Assembly: GCF_030272615.1 (NCBI RefSeq)
Contig: NC_081408.1
Span: 339,792,793 to 339,856,792, forward strand
Length of the DNA: 64,000 bases
Origin: Cryptomeria japonica
Lineage: Eukaryota; Streptophyta; Pinopsida; Cupressales; Cupressaceae
Direction: 5' to 3'
In this document: positions 1-11,683 of the stretch, piece after piece
Layout: every line of letters starts with the position of its first letter
How positions within the stretch are numbered: position 1 is the stretch's first letter
Program-made: the position numbers and the translations under genes
The notes under the pieces: generated by a model
What the model was told of the DNA's origin: nothing
The model's input: only the letters and a program-made list of their open reading frames with translations
Database searches by the model: none

Positions 1-807
1 TTTACTGGGCCTAGGCGACTCTATGAAATTGTCAACAATTCCCTTAATCCGATCCTCTAGGGTTCCAATTTCCTTATCCACCCACTTCTACTAGTTCTCT
101 TGGGCTCTAGTGACCTCCAAAATCAAGTCTTCCAACACCTTCTCCCCTTTTTTATCACCTTCCTTCTCCTTATTTACCGTTCCCTATTTCTTGTTATCCA
201 CATTGATGGGGATATCTAACCTAATCTCATGGCCCCTATCTTTGGACCCACTTGACTTGGTCAATTTCATTTTCTTCTTTATGGGGGTCTCTAGGTCTTG
301 CATTTTCTTTCTAGTGGATATAATTTTACCATGCCTAAAATGGTTTAAGATTGTGAAATGATAGGAGAAAATACTAGCATATCTACAATAAAGGGTGATG
401 TACCTCATGATTAATTCCAGCATGTTCTCCCAAAGGGAATTTAGTTGTTTCTTGTTGTAGCCATTGTTCACCATTTTAGAAACCCTTCATCATTCCAATT
501 CTTTGTCAAGAAAAGCAGTGATGGCCTTCTCCCCAATTTTCCTCTCTTGGTAAAATTTATTTCCCTCCATAGAAAAACTACTAACAATGGCAACCAAGGT
601 TTCCTCAACATGAAATTCTACCCCAAAAGCAGCTAACACACCCTTGTTCCAACCTTTGACAAAGATTTCAGTAATTAGGGAAGAGTTACCATGAAGTCTC
701 TCGAGATAGGGGACCATCCCACCATAAAAAATTTCCTCCCAAACCTCCTTATTATTTTGCCACTTATCATAAGTCATGGGTTCGTGCCTATTCTTGTCAC
801 CACCCAT
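1..807 (-). pseudogene. MGG-ORF copy A1 (N-terminal part, broken)
   Basis: The minus-strand ATG at 805-807 opens MGGDKNRHEPMTYDKW. The product is a helical domain with F-x-KGWN-x-G, then MEG-x-KFY near residue 85, then YHFTILNHFRHG. A basic linker (KKKMKLTKSSGSKDR) and the start of a coiled-coil tail follow, and the window edge cuts it. The same motifs occur at 18,498 and 19,301, so it belongs to a family. Frame breaks occur near residue 88 and after 490. A 362-bp deletion relative to 38,432-38,794 removes the middle, fusing at TGGAT. An RNase H ORF once lay about 145 bp upstream, before the gypsy insertion. Function is unknown; a transposon-encoded, ORF1/gag-like nucleic-acid-binding role is a guess. 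Confidence 0.7.
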
Positions 808-951
808 TATGTTTCTCAGGCAATCCAGTCAACTATACTCAAGATGTAAAACCAGGATAAGCCAAAACTAGAAACAGGGCAAGCTGAAGTTTCTAGAGCT
901 TCTCAAAGTAGTAATAATTTGAATTACAATCCAAATGGCTCACATCACATC
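808..951. other. Short spacer between LINE RNase H stop and MGG-ORF start
   Basis: About 145 bp lie between the MGG-ORF start codon and the gypsy target site. Read on the minus strand across the pre-insertion junction, the RNase H frame ends FNAGRL-stop (TGA) just inside this spacer, and the MGG-ORF begins about 140 bp later. No other coding signal is seen. Confidence 0.5.
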
Positions 952-956
952 ATAAT

Positions 957-2451
957 TCGTGTAGGGGCAATTGGACATATGTCTAATTCATTTTTTACAT
1001 GTGTCTACACCATTTTAATTCATGGTTATGCTTAGGAATAAAATGTGTGATGTGTGTGTTTGAAGGCCTATTGATTATGTCTAGACAGTGTAATAAGCCC
1101 TAAGGCTTCAAGGTGTGTCAACTTGGTCAAAGGCCTTGTATGGGAATTTTATTTGTGTTTTTGGTGTTTAGGGGTCTAATATTTGTGGTGTGCTCATTAT
1201 TGACATTTGGTGTGAAGGCAAGATCGAATTGTATCAAGTGGACAAAAGTTACAGGTTGGAGGAATTAATTGGCACAAAATAAGCCTATGGAAATGATGCC
1301 AACTAGCTAGAAGTGATCTTGAATGAAATTCTTGTCTTCAAAACAAACTATTGTTGCAATTTCCTGTATTCTTTCTCAATTTTTCTATTCTTGTATAGCT
1401 TTGTATGAATGGTGGGCATGAAATAAACATTGGAAAAGTTGAAGAAGAGGTTCACCTTTCACTTGGATTTGCTTTGAGGTCTTAAGGCCTTTGGGTTTGG
1501 GAGAAACTTAATTTTCTTTCTCACTAGCCTGAGAAACCCTCAAAATAGGGGTTTGGATGCAAACAGAGACACAAATTAACATTTCTCTATGGGATCAATC
1601 TGAAACCTTACAAAATGTTGATTTGATATGTATACTAAATGTTCCTAGTGGTTTTGGATAAATGAAGTGTCATTTGCTATTCTTAAGATGATGCCCTAGG
1701 CTTGACATCTTTCATGTGGCATGCCTATGGAGCAGAAGAAGGGGATCAAAACCTTGGATAACAGACAAAACAATGAACAAAACTAGCATGAGGAGGACCC
1801 TTGGACATGTACAAACCCTTGAAAAGTGTTAAACCTTCCCTTCTTTTTGATTGGTGAATTTTTTATGAGCCTAATTCCCAATACCGACTGGAAGAGCCTA
1901 TATAGGGCCAATAGGCTTTGACCATCCATACACGAAACCTAGATGCCAAAGTATGAAATCCTTTAGGGTATGAAAAAGGGTATCTAAATCTATAATTTTT
2001 TTTGGGTGTTGTTCAGAGAATTTTGAAGTGACTGTGCAAAAACTCCAAGAGGGGGCATAATTGCTGATAGCCCTCACTAGGTCTCTTAAGGACAAAAATG
2101 CTTTTGGGGTGTTGTAGAACTTGATTAAGAGGTCCAAATGAATATAAATATCTTTATCTCACATTTCCTTCCATCCACACATGTCATATTTCACCATTTG
2201 AGAAAAGATCCTATTTTTTGGGATTTGGAGTTGTTAGGTGTCCTTGGTTGAAGGGTTGAAACCTTAGGAGTATGAGACTCCTTGTCAGTTGTGAGTTGCC
2301 CTAAGTGGAGAGATCCTTGGGAAGGATGTAGGGCAGACACTTGAAACCTTGGGAAGCTTTAATACATTGGTCCATTGGAAGGTACCAAGTGAAGACCCTT
2401 GAGAGTGAAAAACCAATCAAGTGGTATAACAACACCGAACCCTTTGCATCA
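957..2451 (+). repeat. 5' LTR of gypsy element, unit 1
   Basis: It begins TCGTGTAGGGG, where the other LTR copies read TGGTGTAGGGG or TGGTGCAGGGG, and ends TTTGCATCA directly before the primer site. Length is 1,495 bp, about 84 bp shorter than its unit 2 counterpart because of a deletion near 1,250. It is clearly diverged from the 3' LTR of the same element. Confidence 0.9.
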
Positions 2452-2454
2452 TAT

Positions 2455-2466
2455 TGGTATCAGAGC
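2455..2466 (+). promoter_or_regulatory. Primer binding site (initiator tRNA-Met)
   Basis: TGGTATCAGAGC, three bases after the LTR end, is the standard plant tRNA-iMet primer site for minus-strand DNA synthesis. It is intact. Confidence 0.9.
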
Positions 2467-2525
2467 CAATACTTGGGGTGGAATAATGTATGTCAGACAC
2501 AAAAGGTGGAGAAGAGGCTGACAGA

Positions 2526-3520
2526 ATGCTCCAAAGGAAATGATCCCTATGGCCATCAAGAAGATGGTAGAGGAGTTGCTTGTTGAGAAACTCAAAGAGA
2601 CCGAACAGTCCAAAGGAAAGGACAAATCATGGGATGATGACTCAAAGGAAGAGAAAGAGGATGAGAACCAGGAGGCGATTTCCAAAGAGGCTTACAAGAT
2701 GGACCCTGATTAAAATATGTTCTTGGATGCTTTAAAGTCAGTAAATGGAGACAATATAGAGAGTTTACCTGCCTATGGTGGTAGCTTGAATGGAGAAGAG
2801 GTGCTTGATTGGATCGAAGCACTCGACAACTACTTTGAGTACAAAGAAGTTCTTGAGGAAAAGAGAGTGAGTTTGGCAAAGTATAGATTGAAGGGGTCAC
2901 CCTTGTTGTGGTCGACAGTGCTGCAAGAAGAAAGGATGAATGGAGGGAAGAAGAAGATATCATCTTGGGAGAGGATGAAGAACACAGTCAAGAGCCAATT
3001 CCTACCAATAGACTATGAAGTTCAGATGTACAATAAGTTACAAAATCTCAGATAGAGAGAGTTGTATGTGAATGCATATATTGAAGAATTTAACAAACTG
3101 TCTTAGATCAAGGAAGCATGAAGATGAGGCAGAGAAGGTGGCTAGATACTTGAATGGGCTAAGACAAAACATAAAAGATGAGATAAGAATCTTAGCTCCA
3201 GACACCATACACAAGTGTTTCCAATTGGCATTGAGAGTGGAAGTAAGATAAAGATGAGAGAAGAGAAAAAAAAATAAAGGAAGGGGTGGCCGAAATTTCA
3301 GAAGTAGAGGTGGCTATGGAGGAAGAAATAATCCTTTTAAAAGTGGTAATTCTAACTAGCAAGAGTCCAATGCAGAGCTCAACAATAAGAATGGAGGCTT
3401 TAGAGGAGGAAGAAGACCTTTTGGTAGGGGTAGACAAGGAGGTCAAGGAAGTGGTCCTGGTGTCCTCACCGGCAAGTGCTATAATTGCAACCAAGTGGGC
3501 CATACCATGAGTAGAGGCCC
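2526..3520 (+). pseudogene. gag: gag of gypsy element, unit 1
   Basis: Structural capsid protein of the retroelement. The likely start ATG at 2526 is frameshifted by one missing base compared with unit 2 (ATGCCTCCTAAG there). An acidic-basic N-terminus (KLKETEQSKGKDKS) leads into a retrotrans_gag-type region: VLDWIEALDNYFEY at about 2,805, then LAKYRLKGSPLLW and NAYIEEFNKLS. An Arg/Gly-rich linker and a CCHC zinc knuckle at 3,477-3,518 follow (CYNCNQVGHTMSRG). The fourth ligand Cys is Gly here, and the same change is in unit 2. Stops include TAA at about 2,711, TAG in LR-stop-RE and TAG in LS-stop-IK, each where Gln is expected or seen in unit 2. Confidence 0.85.
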
Positions 3521-3990
3521 TGAGAAAGCTTCTAGTTCACATGGACCAGAAAGAAGGAACCAAATTGTACAAGAGGATGATGGTCAAAGTGTCAATTTTC
3601 CCATGGGAAATGCAGGCCCTACCTTGGATGGAGAGAGATTCATGATAAGGAGGACATTATTGAAGGTACCTCAACACGAGGAACCACCACAAAGAAAGTC
3701 CCTCTTCAAGACTACATGCAAGTCATATTGTAAGGTCTGTAAGGTAATTGTTGATTCTAGATCCATAGATAATATTATTGCTTTGGAAATGGTAGAGAAG
3801 TTAAAATTGAAAAGGTTACCACATGTGAGTCCTTATAGAGTGTCTTGGCTTAACATGGAGCATCATTTAGTAGTAGATGAACAAACCTCGGTGGATTTTG
3901 AAATGGGGGAATATAAGGATAGGATCTTGTCTCATATCCTTCATATGGATGCTTGTCACCTATTGTTTAGGCTGCCCTTTGTAGTATGAT
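3521..3990 (+). pseudogene. Aspartic protease region of pol, unit 1
   Basis: The retropepsin-like segment of the gypsy polyprotein would cleave Gag-Pol in the particle. The active-site neighbourhood reads CKVIVDSRSIDNII, where the family norm is D-S/T-G, so the Gly is Arg. The C-terminal signature reads HMDACHLLFRLPFVV, where a Gly-Arg-Pro-Trp type motif is usual, followed by a stop at 3,987-3,989. Both changes are shared with unit 2, so they predate the duplication. Proteolytic activity is unlikely. Confidence 0.8.
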
Positions 3991-5620
3991 GTCAAAGAAC
4001 AACATGATGGGGAGAAGAATGTGTATGTCATTACCAAGAATGCTAGACAGTTTAGGATAGATCTGTTACCTGATCAAGGGGAAGACAAGATTGTTAGCAA
4101 AGATGTCATGTTTCTTAGTGGAAAGGAGTTTTTAGAGATCCTCAAGCAAGAAGAATCCCAAGGATATGCTTTAGTTTTGCTCCCAAAAGATGAGTCCAAG
4201 TAGGGAAATTGTGAGAAGGGGGAGATTCCTAGTGAAGTGCAAGCCATGTTGGATAGATATAAGGGAGTTGTAGCCAAAGACATGCCAGATAACTTGCCTC
4301 CCATCATAGAAATCAGTCATTAAATTAATATAATCCCTGGTGTGACCTTGCATAATAAAGATGCCTACAAGATGACTCCTAGTTAGAATGAGGAGATAGC
4401 GAGACAAGTGCAAGAAATTTTAGATAAGGGAATGATTAAGAAGAGTTTGAGCCCATGTGTTGTACCTAGTGTGTTGGCAACAAAAAAAGATCGAACATGG
4501 AGGTTGTGCACCAATTCTAGAGCCATTAGCAAGATCACAATTACCTACCAGTTTCCTATGCCTAGGATTGAAGACCTAATGGACTATCTTGGAGGGTCAT
4601 GCTATTTTCCAAAGATTGATTTGAATTTAGGTTACCATCAGACCAGAATTATACTTGGTGATGAGTGGAAGACAATATTTAAAACCAATGAGGGCTTATA
4701 TGAGTGGATGCTGATGCCATTTGGCCTCACAAATGCACCCACTACCTTTATGCACCTAATGAATGAGGTTTTGGCTGAATTTATTGGTAAATTTTTTATT
4801 GTTTATCTTGATGACATCTTGGCATTTAGTAGGTCCACGAAGGAGAATTTGAAGCATTTGGATCAGGTTTTGAGGAAGCCGCATGAGGAGAAATTGGTAA
4901 TCAATCTAGAGAAGTGTGAATTCATGAAAACCGAGTTGGTGTATCTAGACTTTGTGGTTTCTAATGGATGTTTGAAAATAGATCCTTCTAAGGTTAATGC
5001 TATTCTCAATTGGCCTACACCTAGGATAGTAGTTTATGTTACCTAGGAGCTTTCATGGATTGGCTTCTTTTTATAGAAAATTCATCAAGGGTTTAGTCAT
5101 GTTTGTGCTCCTATACTCGACACCATAAAAGGAGGAATCAAATGAAGGTTTGAATGGAAAGAGAAGGCATGCCAAAGATTTGATATTTTGAAGAGGAAGG
5201 CTGCAAAACTTCCCACCTTAAGACTCCCTAACTTTGATCAACTTTTTACAATTGAATGGGATGCAAGCAAGCAAGCAATAGGCGCAGTCCTTATTCAAGA
5301 AGGACATCAGATGGCATTCTTTTTCAGAGAAGTTGAATTAGGCTAAATAAAGGTATTCAACCTATGATCCAGAGATCTATGCCATGGTGGAAGCACTCAA
5401 AAAGTGGTGTCATTACCTTCTTCCGAAGGAGTTCATTGTTTATATTGATAACCATGCATTGAGTTTTCTTAATGGGCAAGAGAAGATGAATGAAAGGAAC
5501 ATCAAGTGGGTTGAACAACTCCAACCTTACACATTTAAAATCAAGCATAAGAAGGGTGTGTCTAATAAGGTTGCAGATGCTTTGAGCAAGAGAACCCTCA
5601 TTATGCAAGAAATTAAGTTG
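3991..5620 (+). pseudogene. Reverse transcriptase and RNase H of pol, unit 1
   Basis: RT motifs run in order: GMIKKSLSPCVVP, then RLCTNSRAI, FPMPRIEDLMDYL, KIDLNLGYHQ, then FGLTNAPTTF, then the catalytic YLDDIL at 4,804-4,821, intact in this copy. The reading frame breaks at the TAG at about 5,044. The connection and RNase H domain follow: WDASKQAIGAVLIQEG at about 5,260, then KEFIVYIDNHALSFL and NKVADALSKR near 5,575. TAA/TAG stops at about 4,201, 4,321 and 5,344 break the polyprotein. Confidence 0.9.
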
Positions 5621-6658
5621 CAAAGTGTTGGTGTTGATTCTCTTAAAGTCATGTACAAGGAGGATAATGATTTCAAGGATGCATATGATGTATGTACTAA
5701 TTTTTTAGATTCTTTTCATGTTAAGTTTTTTGATTTTATGTTGCAGGATCGATTTCTCATCAAGGGGCATCAACTATGCATTCCTCAATGCTCTATGAGG
5801 GAGAATATCATTAGAGAGAAGCACAATGATAGTCTTGGAGGTCATTTTGGTTTGGACAAAACTTTACAGAAGGTATCAAGGTTTTACTTTTGGCCTAAGA
5901 TGAAAGCAGAGATAAGAAGATTTGTGGAGCATTGTCCTATTTGTCATAGGGAAAAATGTGTTTCAACTAATGCTAGATTGTATCAGCCTTTACCGATTCC
6001 TACTAGGCCTTAGGGAAGTCTTAGTATGGATTTTGTACTTGGATTGCCCAAAACTCCTAGGGGTTTTGATAGTGTCTTTGTAATTGTTGATAGGTTCAAC
6101 AAGATGGTTCATTTTGTGCCATGTAAATGCATAAATGATGCATCTCATATTGCAGATCTATTTTTCAAAGAAGTTGAAAGGATACATGGTTTGCCTCTCA
6201 ATATTGTCATTGATAGAGACTCCAGGTTTGTGGGTCATTTTGGGAGGACTATCTAGAAGAAATCAGGTACAAATCTGTCATTTTATTTAGCATACTACCC
6301 TGAGGCTGATGGACAAATTGAGGTGGTTAATAGATCCCTTGGCAATCTCCTTAGATGCCTTACCAAGCATCATGGACAAAGTTGGGACTTGGTGATTGGA
6401 CAAGCTAAATATGCATACAATAATTAAATCAATATAAGTACAGGGAAGAGTCCATTTGAGGTTGTGTGTAGCTTACATCCTAGAGGGATACTTGAACTCA
6501 GAGACCTTGGAGGCATGGAATAAAGGAGTGCCCAAGGAGAAGACTTTGTTGTCACCATGAAGAAGATTCATGAAAACGTTCAGGCTTGACTTCAACAAAG
6601 TGTTGATAAGTATAAACTCAGAGCAGATGTTAAGAGGAGAGATTTTTAGTTCAAAGTA
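5621..6658 (+). pseudogene. Integrase core of pol, unit 1
   Basis: An HHCC zinc-binding region (HNDSLGGHFGLDKT, then HCPICHREK) lies at about 5,820-5,955. The D,D,E core follows: first Asp in MDFVLGLP (6,026), second in [11 protein letters not shown] (about 6,210), and Glu in GQIEVVNRSLGN (about 6,312). Stops at 6,011, 6,254 and 6,426, plus a TAG at 6,648, break the frame. The first two are shared with unit 2. It would have joined retroelement cDNA to chromosomal DNA. Confidence 0.9.
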
Positions 6659-7108
6659 ATGGATTTGGTGATGGTCTACCTAAGGAAAGAAAGGTTAGCT
6701 AAAGGCCAACCCTCTAAACTACACATGAAGAAGATAGGTCCCCTCCAGATGGCTCATAAATTTGGCAATGATTCATATGAAGTTGAACTTCCAGCAGACT
6801 TGGGAATATCTCCCATCTTTAATGTATGTGATTTGACAGCCTTCAAAGGATCCTTGATAGATGCAATACCTAGTTCATCTCTTGTGGAAGAGGATGTAGA
6901 GTGGGTGAAGGATCTACCACCTAGCAAGCCATTGGAATTGGACTACATTCTTGACTCCAAGGTGATGAAACAAACTAGGAAAGGTGTGTACAAAGACTAC
7001 CTAGTCAAATGGAAGGGACTTTTTGAGTCTTAAGCTACCTGGATGAATGAAAGTGGTATCCTCAAGCATGGAATCACAATCAACCGGTTAGCAACTCAAG
7101 GGACTTGA
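6659..7108 (+). pseudogene. Integrase C-terminus with chromodomain, unit 1
   Basis: The segment reads through an integrase C-terminal region (KLHMKKIGPLQMAHKFG) and ends in a chromodomain at about 6,940-7,050. Its residues include LDYILDSKVMKQ, KDYLVKWKGL and ATWMNE, with the aromatic W-K-W-type core. Chromodomains of this class steer chromovirus insertion by binding histone marks. A stop (TAA) follows FES at 7,030, where unit 2 has ENEATWM. The polyprotein ends at TGA 7,106-7,108, 21 bp before the 3' LTR. Confidence 0.85.
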
Positions 7109-7129
7109 TTTTTCGTATCTCGAGGAGTA

Positions 7130-8701
7130 TGGTGCAGGGGCACTTGGACATGTGTCTACTTCATTACTTACATGTATCTACACCATTTTGATTCATGGTT
7201 ATGATTAGGAATAAAATGTGTGATGTGTGTGTTTGAAGGCCTATTGATTAGGTCTAGACAATGTAATAAGCCCTAAGGCTCCAAGGTGTGCCAACTTCGT
7301 CAAAGGCCTTGTATGGGATTTTTTTTTTTTTTGGTGTTTAGGGGTCTAAGATGTGTGGTGTGTTCATTATTGACCTTTGGTGTGAAGGCAAGATCAAATT
7401 GTATCGAGTGGACAAAATTTTTAGTATTATCTTAAGCAACTTTTTTTTAAAAGATTTTGAAATATGGTTATCCCAACAGTTATTTGGTTGATTGTATACA
7501 TTGGGAGTGGTTTGAGGAGTTCCTTGGCATGATATAATCCTGGGGAAATGATGCCAACTGGTTAGAAGTGATCTTGAATTAAATTCTTATCTTCAAAATA
7601 AACTATTGTTGCAATTTCTTGTATTCTTTCTCGTGTTTTCTATTCTTGTATAGTTTTGTATGAATGGTGTGCATGAAATAAACATTGGAAAAGTTGAAGA
7701 AGAGTTTCACCTTTCATTTGGAGATGGTTTGAGGTCTTGAGGCCTTCATGTTTGGGAGAAGCATAATTTTATTTTTCACTAGCTTGGGAAACCCTCAAAA
7801 CTAGGGTTTAGATGCAAACAAAGACACAAATCAACATTTCTCTATGGGGTCAGTCTAAAAAATTGGGGATGTTGATTTGACATATATACTAAATGTTCTT
7901 GGTGGTTTTGAAGATAGGAAGTATCATTTGATATTCTTAAGATGATGCCCTAGGCTTGACATCTATCATGTGGCAAGCCTGTGCAGGAGAAGAAGTGGAT
8001 GAAAACCTTGGACAAAAGACTGGATGATGATCAAAATTTTCATGAGGAGGACCCTTGGACATGTGAATACCCTTAAAAAGTGTTAAACCTTCCTTCCTTT
8101 GTGACTGGTGAACTTTTTGTGAGCCTAATTCCCAATACCGGCTAGAAGAGCCTAAATAGGGTCAGTAGGGTTTGACCATCCGTACACAAAACCCATATGC
8201 CAAAGTGTGAAAACATTTAGGGTATCCAAAAGGGTATATAAATCTATAATTTTTTTTGGGTGTTATTCAGGGAATTTGGAAGTGATCGTGCAAAAAATCA
8301 AAGAGGAGGCCTAATTGCTTGTCGCCCTCACTAGATCTCTTGGGAAAAAAAATTCTTTTGGGCTCTTGTACAACTTGATTAAGAGGTCTAGATGAATATA
8401 AATTCCTTGTCTTGTATTGGTTTCCATCTGCGCATGTCATATTTCACCATTTGAGCAAAGATCCTATTGTTTGGGGTTTGGAGTTGTTAGGTGTCCTTTG
8501 TTGGGTTGAAACCTTAGGAGTAGGAGACTCCTTGTTATTTGTGAGTTTCCTTAAGTGGAGAGATCCTTGGGAAGGATCTAGGGAAAACACTTGAAACCTT
8601 TGGAAGGTTTAAGACATTGGTCCATTGGAAGTTACCAAGTGAAGACCCTTGAAAGAGAAAAACCAAGCAAGTGGTATAACAACACTAAACCTTCTGCATC
8701 A
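7130..8701 (+). repeat. 3' LTR of gypsy element, unit 1
   Basis: It begins TGGTGCAGGGGC after the short purine stretch CGAGGAGTA and ends CTTCTGCATCA, 1,572 bp. It shares diagnostic substitutions with the unit 2 3' LTR and not with its own 5' LTR (for example 'cttcattacttacatgtatc' against 'attcattttttacatgtgtc'). Confidence 0.92.
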
Positions 8702-9740
8702 ATAATCTTCCAGCATTAAAGTCATTTGTAAGGCGAAAGATATCAACATCATTTCTTGGCAGGTCACACAAAGTTTTTGGGAAGGTTTTCCTTGCCCTCC
8801 ACCATTTAACTGCCACATTATCATCAACCAAGTTGGCACCATGATCAGCAAGTTTATTTCCTTCCCCAAAAACATGCAAAATCTTGAACCCCTCTAGGCT
8901 AGCAATCATTTCAAGGCAAATCCTTAATGAGGGTCAAAATGGTCCATCTTGGCTTCGTGCTACCCCTAATGTATCTCACAATGTTAAGCAAATCAGTTTA
9001 CAACCAAACCCATCTAAAGCCTTCCTTGCTTGTCATGAATAGCCCTATGTAGGTAGCATTGACCTCTGGATAATGGTTAGTCTAGTTGCCCAAAAGGAGC
9101 GCCACCGCTTAGACCAACAAACCCAAATGATTCCTCGCCACTTCTCCATAGCCTATTGGCCCAGGATTTCCATTGGCCACCCCATCAACGTTGATTTTTA
9201 TCCACCCCATAGGGGAAGGATGCCAAGACAAATTCTCTCTACTATGTTTTATGTTATAGACTGGGATAGATATAGTCCAACAAATCTGCCATCTTGTGAT
9301 AGTATCCCATTCGTCTTGGTAGTAATCAAGTGGAGGGTCATTTTTCCTCCACAAACAATAATTAAGAAATTTTTCCTTAATAGCATTCCTTATTTTGATC
9401 GCCACCACTTGAGCAGTAAATTCCATATCTCTTAAAGGACTATTATTTCTTTCCTTCTAGAGACCCTAAGCAATATGAGATAGGGATATGTTTCACAAGA
9501 TACCAATCTCATGGTTACCAAAGGAGCACTTCCATTGGCACCGAAATTTCTGTATAGAATTAGGGAAAACCCAATTAAAATTCCACAAGTTGAGAAATAA
9601 AGCACAAGTATCCCTGGCAAAAGAGCAATGTAGGAGCAAATGATCAGCACTTTCAACTTCTTGTTTACATAAAAAAACATCTATTAGTGATTGGGAGACC
9701 ACATTTACATAGGTTATCAGTGGTAGAGATCTTGTTTTGC
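8702..9740 (-). pseudogene. LINE ORF2 C-terminus: zf-RVT plus RNase H, unit 1
   Basis: On the minus strand, from high to low coordinates: a zf-RVT-like segment (SLIDVFLCKQEVESADHLLL, HCSFAR) at about 9,700-9,560; the linker KERNN common in plant LINE ORF2; then the RNase H fold. The RNase H start reads GWIKINVDGVANGNPGPIGY at about 9,200, and its C-terminal motif reads ILHVFGEGNKLADHGANL at about 8,860. The frame ends FNAGRL then TGA once the gypsy insertion is removed. Frame breaks lie near 9,430, 9,110 and 8,920. No upstream RT domain is visible beyond 9,740, so it is 5'-truncated. It belongs to L1-type plant LINEs, whose RNase H degrades the RNA of the hybrid during reverse transcription. 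Confidence 0.8.
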
Positions 9741-11683
9741 ATGAACAACCAAAAGAAGATATTTATTTTACGAATTAAGAATATAAAATTTTGGCCAAAA
9801 AAAATATTAATAATATATTAATAAAAATAAGATAATAATAATAAAATATTTACAATAATAATATTTTAGTTATTATAGTATTAAAATTATTTATTTTAGT
9901 TATTATAGTATTAAAATTATGTTGCATCCAAGAAACCCATGTATAATAGGGAAAAAGTATTAGCCAATCGTTTACAAGAGAATTATTTTTTTTAATTATA
10001 AAGTTAACAAATATGCATGTGTACTTTAAAATAAATTTAAAAATCTAAAAGAAAGAAAAATATTTATTTATGATTGGTCTAAATAATTTTTTTTAATAAC
10101 TATTTAAGCATAACAAAAAAAAAAATCATTACAAGAGTATTGACCAACGACAAGTACTAATAAGTTTCCAGGCAAGAAGAAACTGAAATTTAACTAACGA
10201 TAGTAAAAAGACAATCATTTTTTAAGTTTTTCAAATTATTGTACAATTATGATATATATTATTTGTAATTTAATTTTTTTTGTAACATTATGTTTAAGCT
10301 CTTGTTAAATTTATTCTTTTAATATTTTTGAGCTGTGTACTCTAACTTTAACACTACCAATTTTTAATGAACATTTTTTTTTATGGACATCCAGTCCAAC
10401 TGGGGGCATGATCCATGCCTCATCCCTTATGATGTCGGAGTTTTACACTCAACAAGACTTAGTGGGCTCTATTGGAGTCATTCAACTTCACCAGTAGACC
10501 AAGGGCTCATTGACCATATAAACATTTTTCACTTCAATATAATTTTCTCTTATTTTTTATTTTTTCTAGGTGTCGTATTAATTCATAGCCTAGTATTAAT
10601 ATAAATATCATGTATAAGTTGTTTAAATTAATTATTTTAATTCTATTTTTAAGAAAAAATGGATGAATTTTTTTTCAAAGTTAAGAACATATGAAATTAA
10701 TCAAAAAATAGTGTAAGCTTTCATCTTTAAACTGAAAGAGTATATTTAGATTTTTTTTAATTTGTATTTCTTCAAATATTAGAAAATTAAGCTTTCATTA
10801 ATGGACTATAAAGAAATTTAATTTCTTTTTTGTGTGTTAAAAATAATTAAAAATTTTAATCCTAGATTGATTTTGGAAGGATTAGAATGGGAGAAAATAA
10901 GCCTCATTATTTTTCTGTGAAGAATCTTTTGGAAATATGTTAAATTATGTTATCCACTTTTGTGTATAATTTTTCATGCCATACCCAATTAGTGAGTTGG
11001 GATGCAAGGCAATTAGGATTGAGGTATGTAGGGTAGGAAGGAGTAGATTCTAGCATTTTCCCAAATCAAGAAGTGAATATGTGACTATAAAAGGTAGAAT
11101 TTATATAAGTGATAACTAAATAAATTCATAGGATAAATAAAATGAGCCAATATATTAGTTGATAGAATAAATAGAGTACTTACAACTGCTTTGTATGTCT
11201 TGTTGAGGATATGACATCCCCAGGGTAAGATGGTGGATATTGCTTTGGTACTCCCTTCATCTTGTAATAGGCAGACATACTCATATTTACAAAGTCAATC
11301 CTTTGTTCTTTGCGATGATACTCTTTACCTTCCTAGATAATATCTGCATCCTTGTTGTAATCAGAGTTTTCATCAAATGAGTTACATGTCTCTAGCTATC
11401 TTTATTTTACTTTACAAAGACCTTGATTGTGAATATGTTTTACAATTATTTGTATACATAGTGTTTGGTGTGTGTGTAAGTCTTAGCCCTTGTTTGGTTT
11501 GAGTGTGTTTTTTGTTGCATGTGAAATTCCAAAATCGGCTTCTTTGATTTTCACTTCACCCATTTATCCAATTGACTAAGGTAGTTGATTATGGATTTCA
11601 TGTTCCTTTGCAATATCACTACCTTTCTCCATTCATATTCACTGAGTGTAAAGTTAAGTGGTGGAAACAAAGGACTAGTGGGA
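9741..11683. other. AT-rich intergenic DNA, unit 1
   Basis: Mostly A/T runs and TAA-type low complexity (9,780-9,920). A stretch of balanced composition at 10,383-10,520 is conserved in unit 2, but no family was recognised. At 9,902-9,920 a 19-bp piece repeats the sequence just to its left and marks where unit 1 lost the 4.36 kb that unit 2 keeps. Confidence 0.6.

Larger units (their letters stand above)
952..8706 (+). mobile_element. Ty3/gypsy chromovirus, unit 1 copy
   Basis: A complete but defective LTR retrotransposon. It has a 5' LTR (957-2451), a primer site complementary to initiator-Met tRNA (2455-2466), gag, pol in the order protease, RT, RNase H, integrase, chromodomain, and a 3' LTR (7130-8701). 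ATAAT at 952-956 and 8702-8706 is the 5-bp target duplication. Domain order and the C-terminal chromodomain place it among Ty3/gypsy chromoviruses; the clade (Tekay, Reina, Galadriel or CRM) cannot be decided by eye. It split the spacer between a LINE RNase H ORF and the MGG-ORF. Many stops make it non-autonomous. Confidence 0.95.

Noticed and set aside
2592-2963. Minus frame opposite gag (123 codons)
   Set aside because: Antisense shadow of gag; Ser/Leu-rich and not supported by any motif.
9073-9435. Plus frame of 120 codons (175 in unit 2)
   Set aside because: Antisense shadow of the LINE RNase H region, which has recognisable motifs on the minus strand.
10383-10604. 73-codon plus frame with a balanced-composition start (also 54,677-54,952)
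   Set aside because: Conserved only because of the segmental duplication; the frame soon enters AT-rich Phe/Leu/Ile sequence and no family was recognised.
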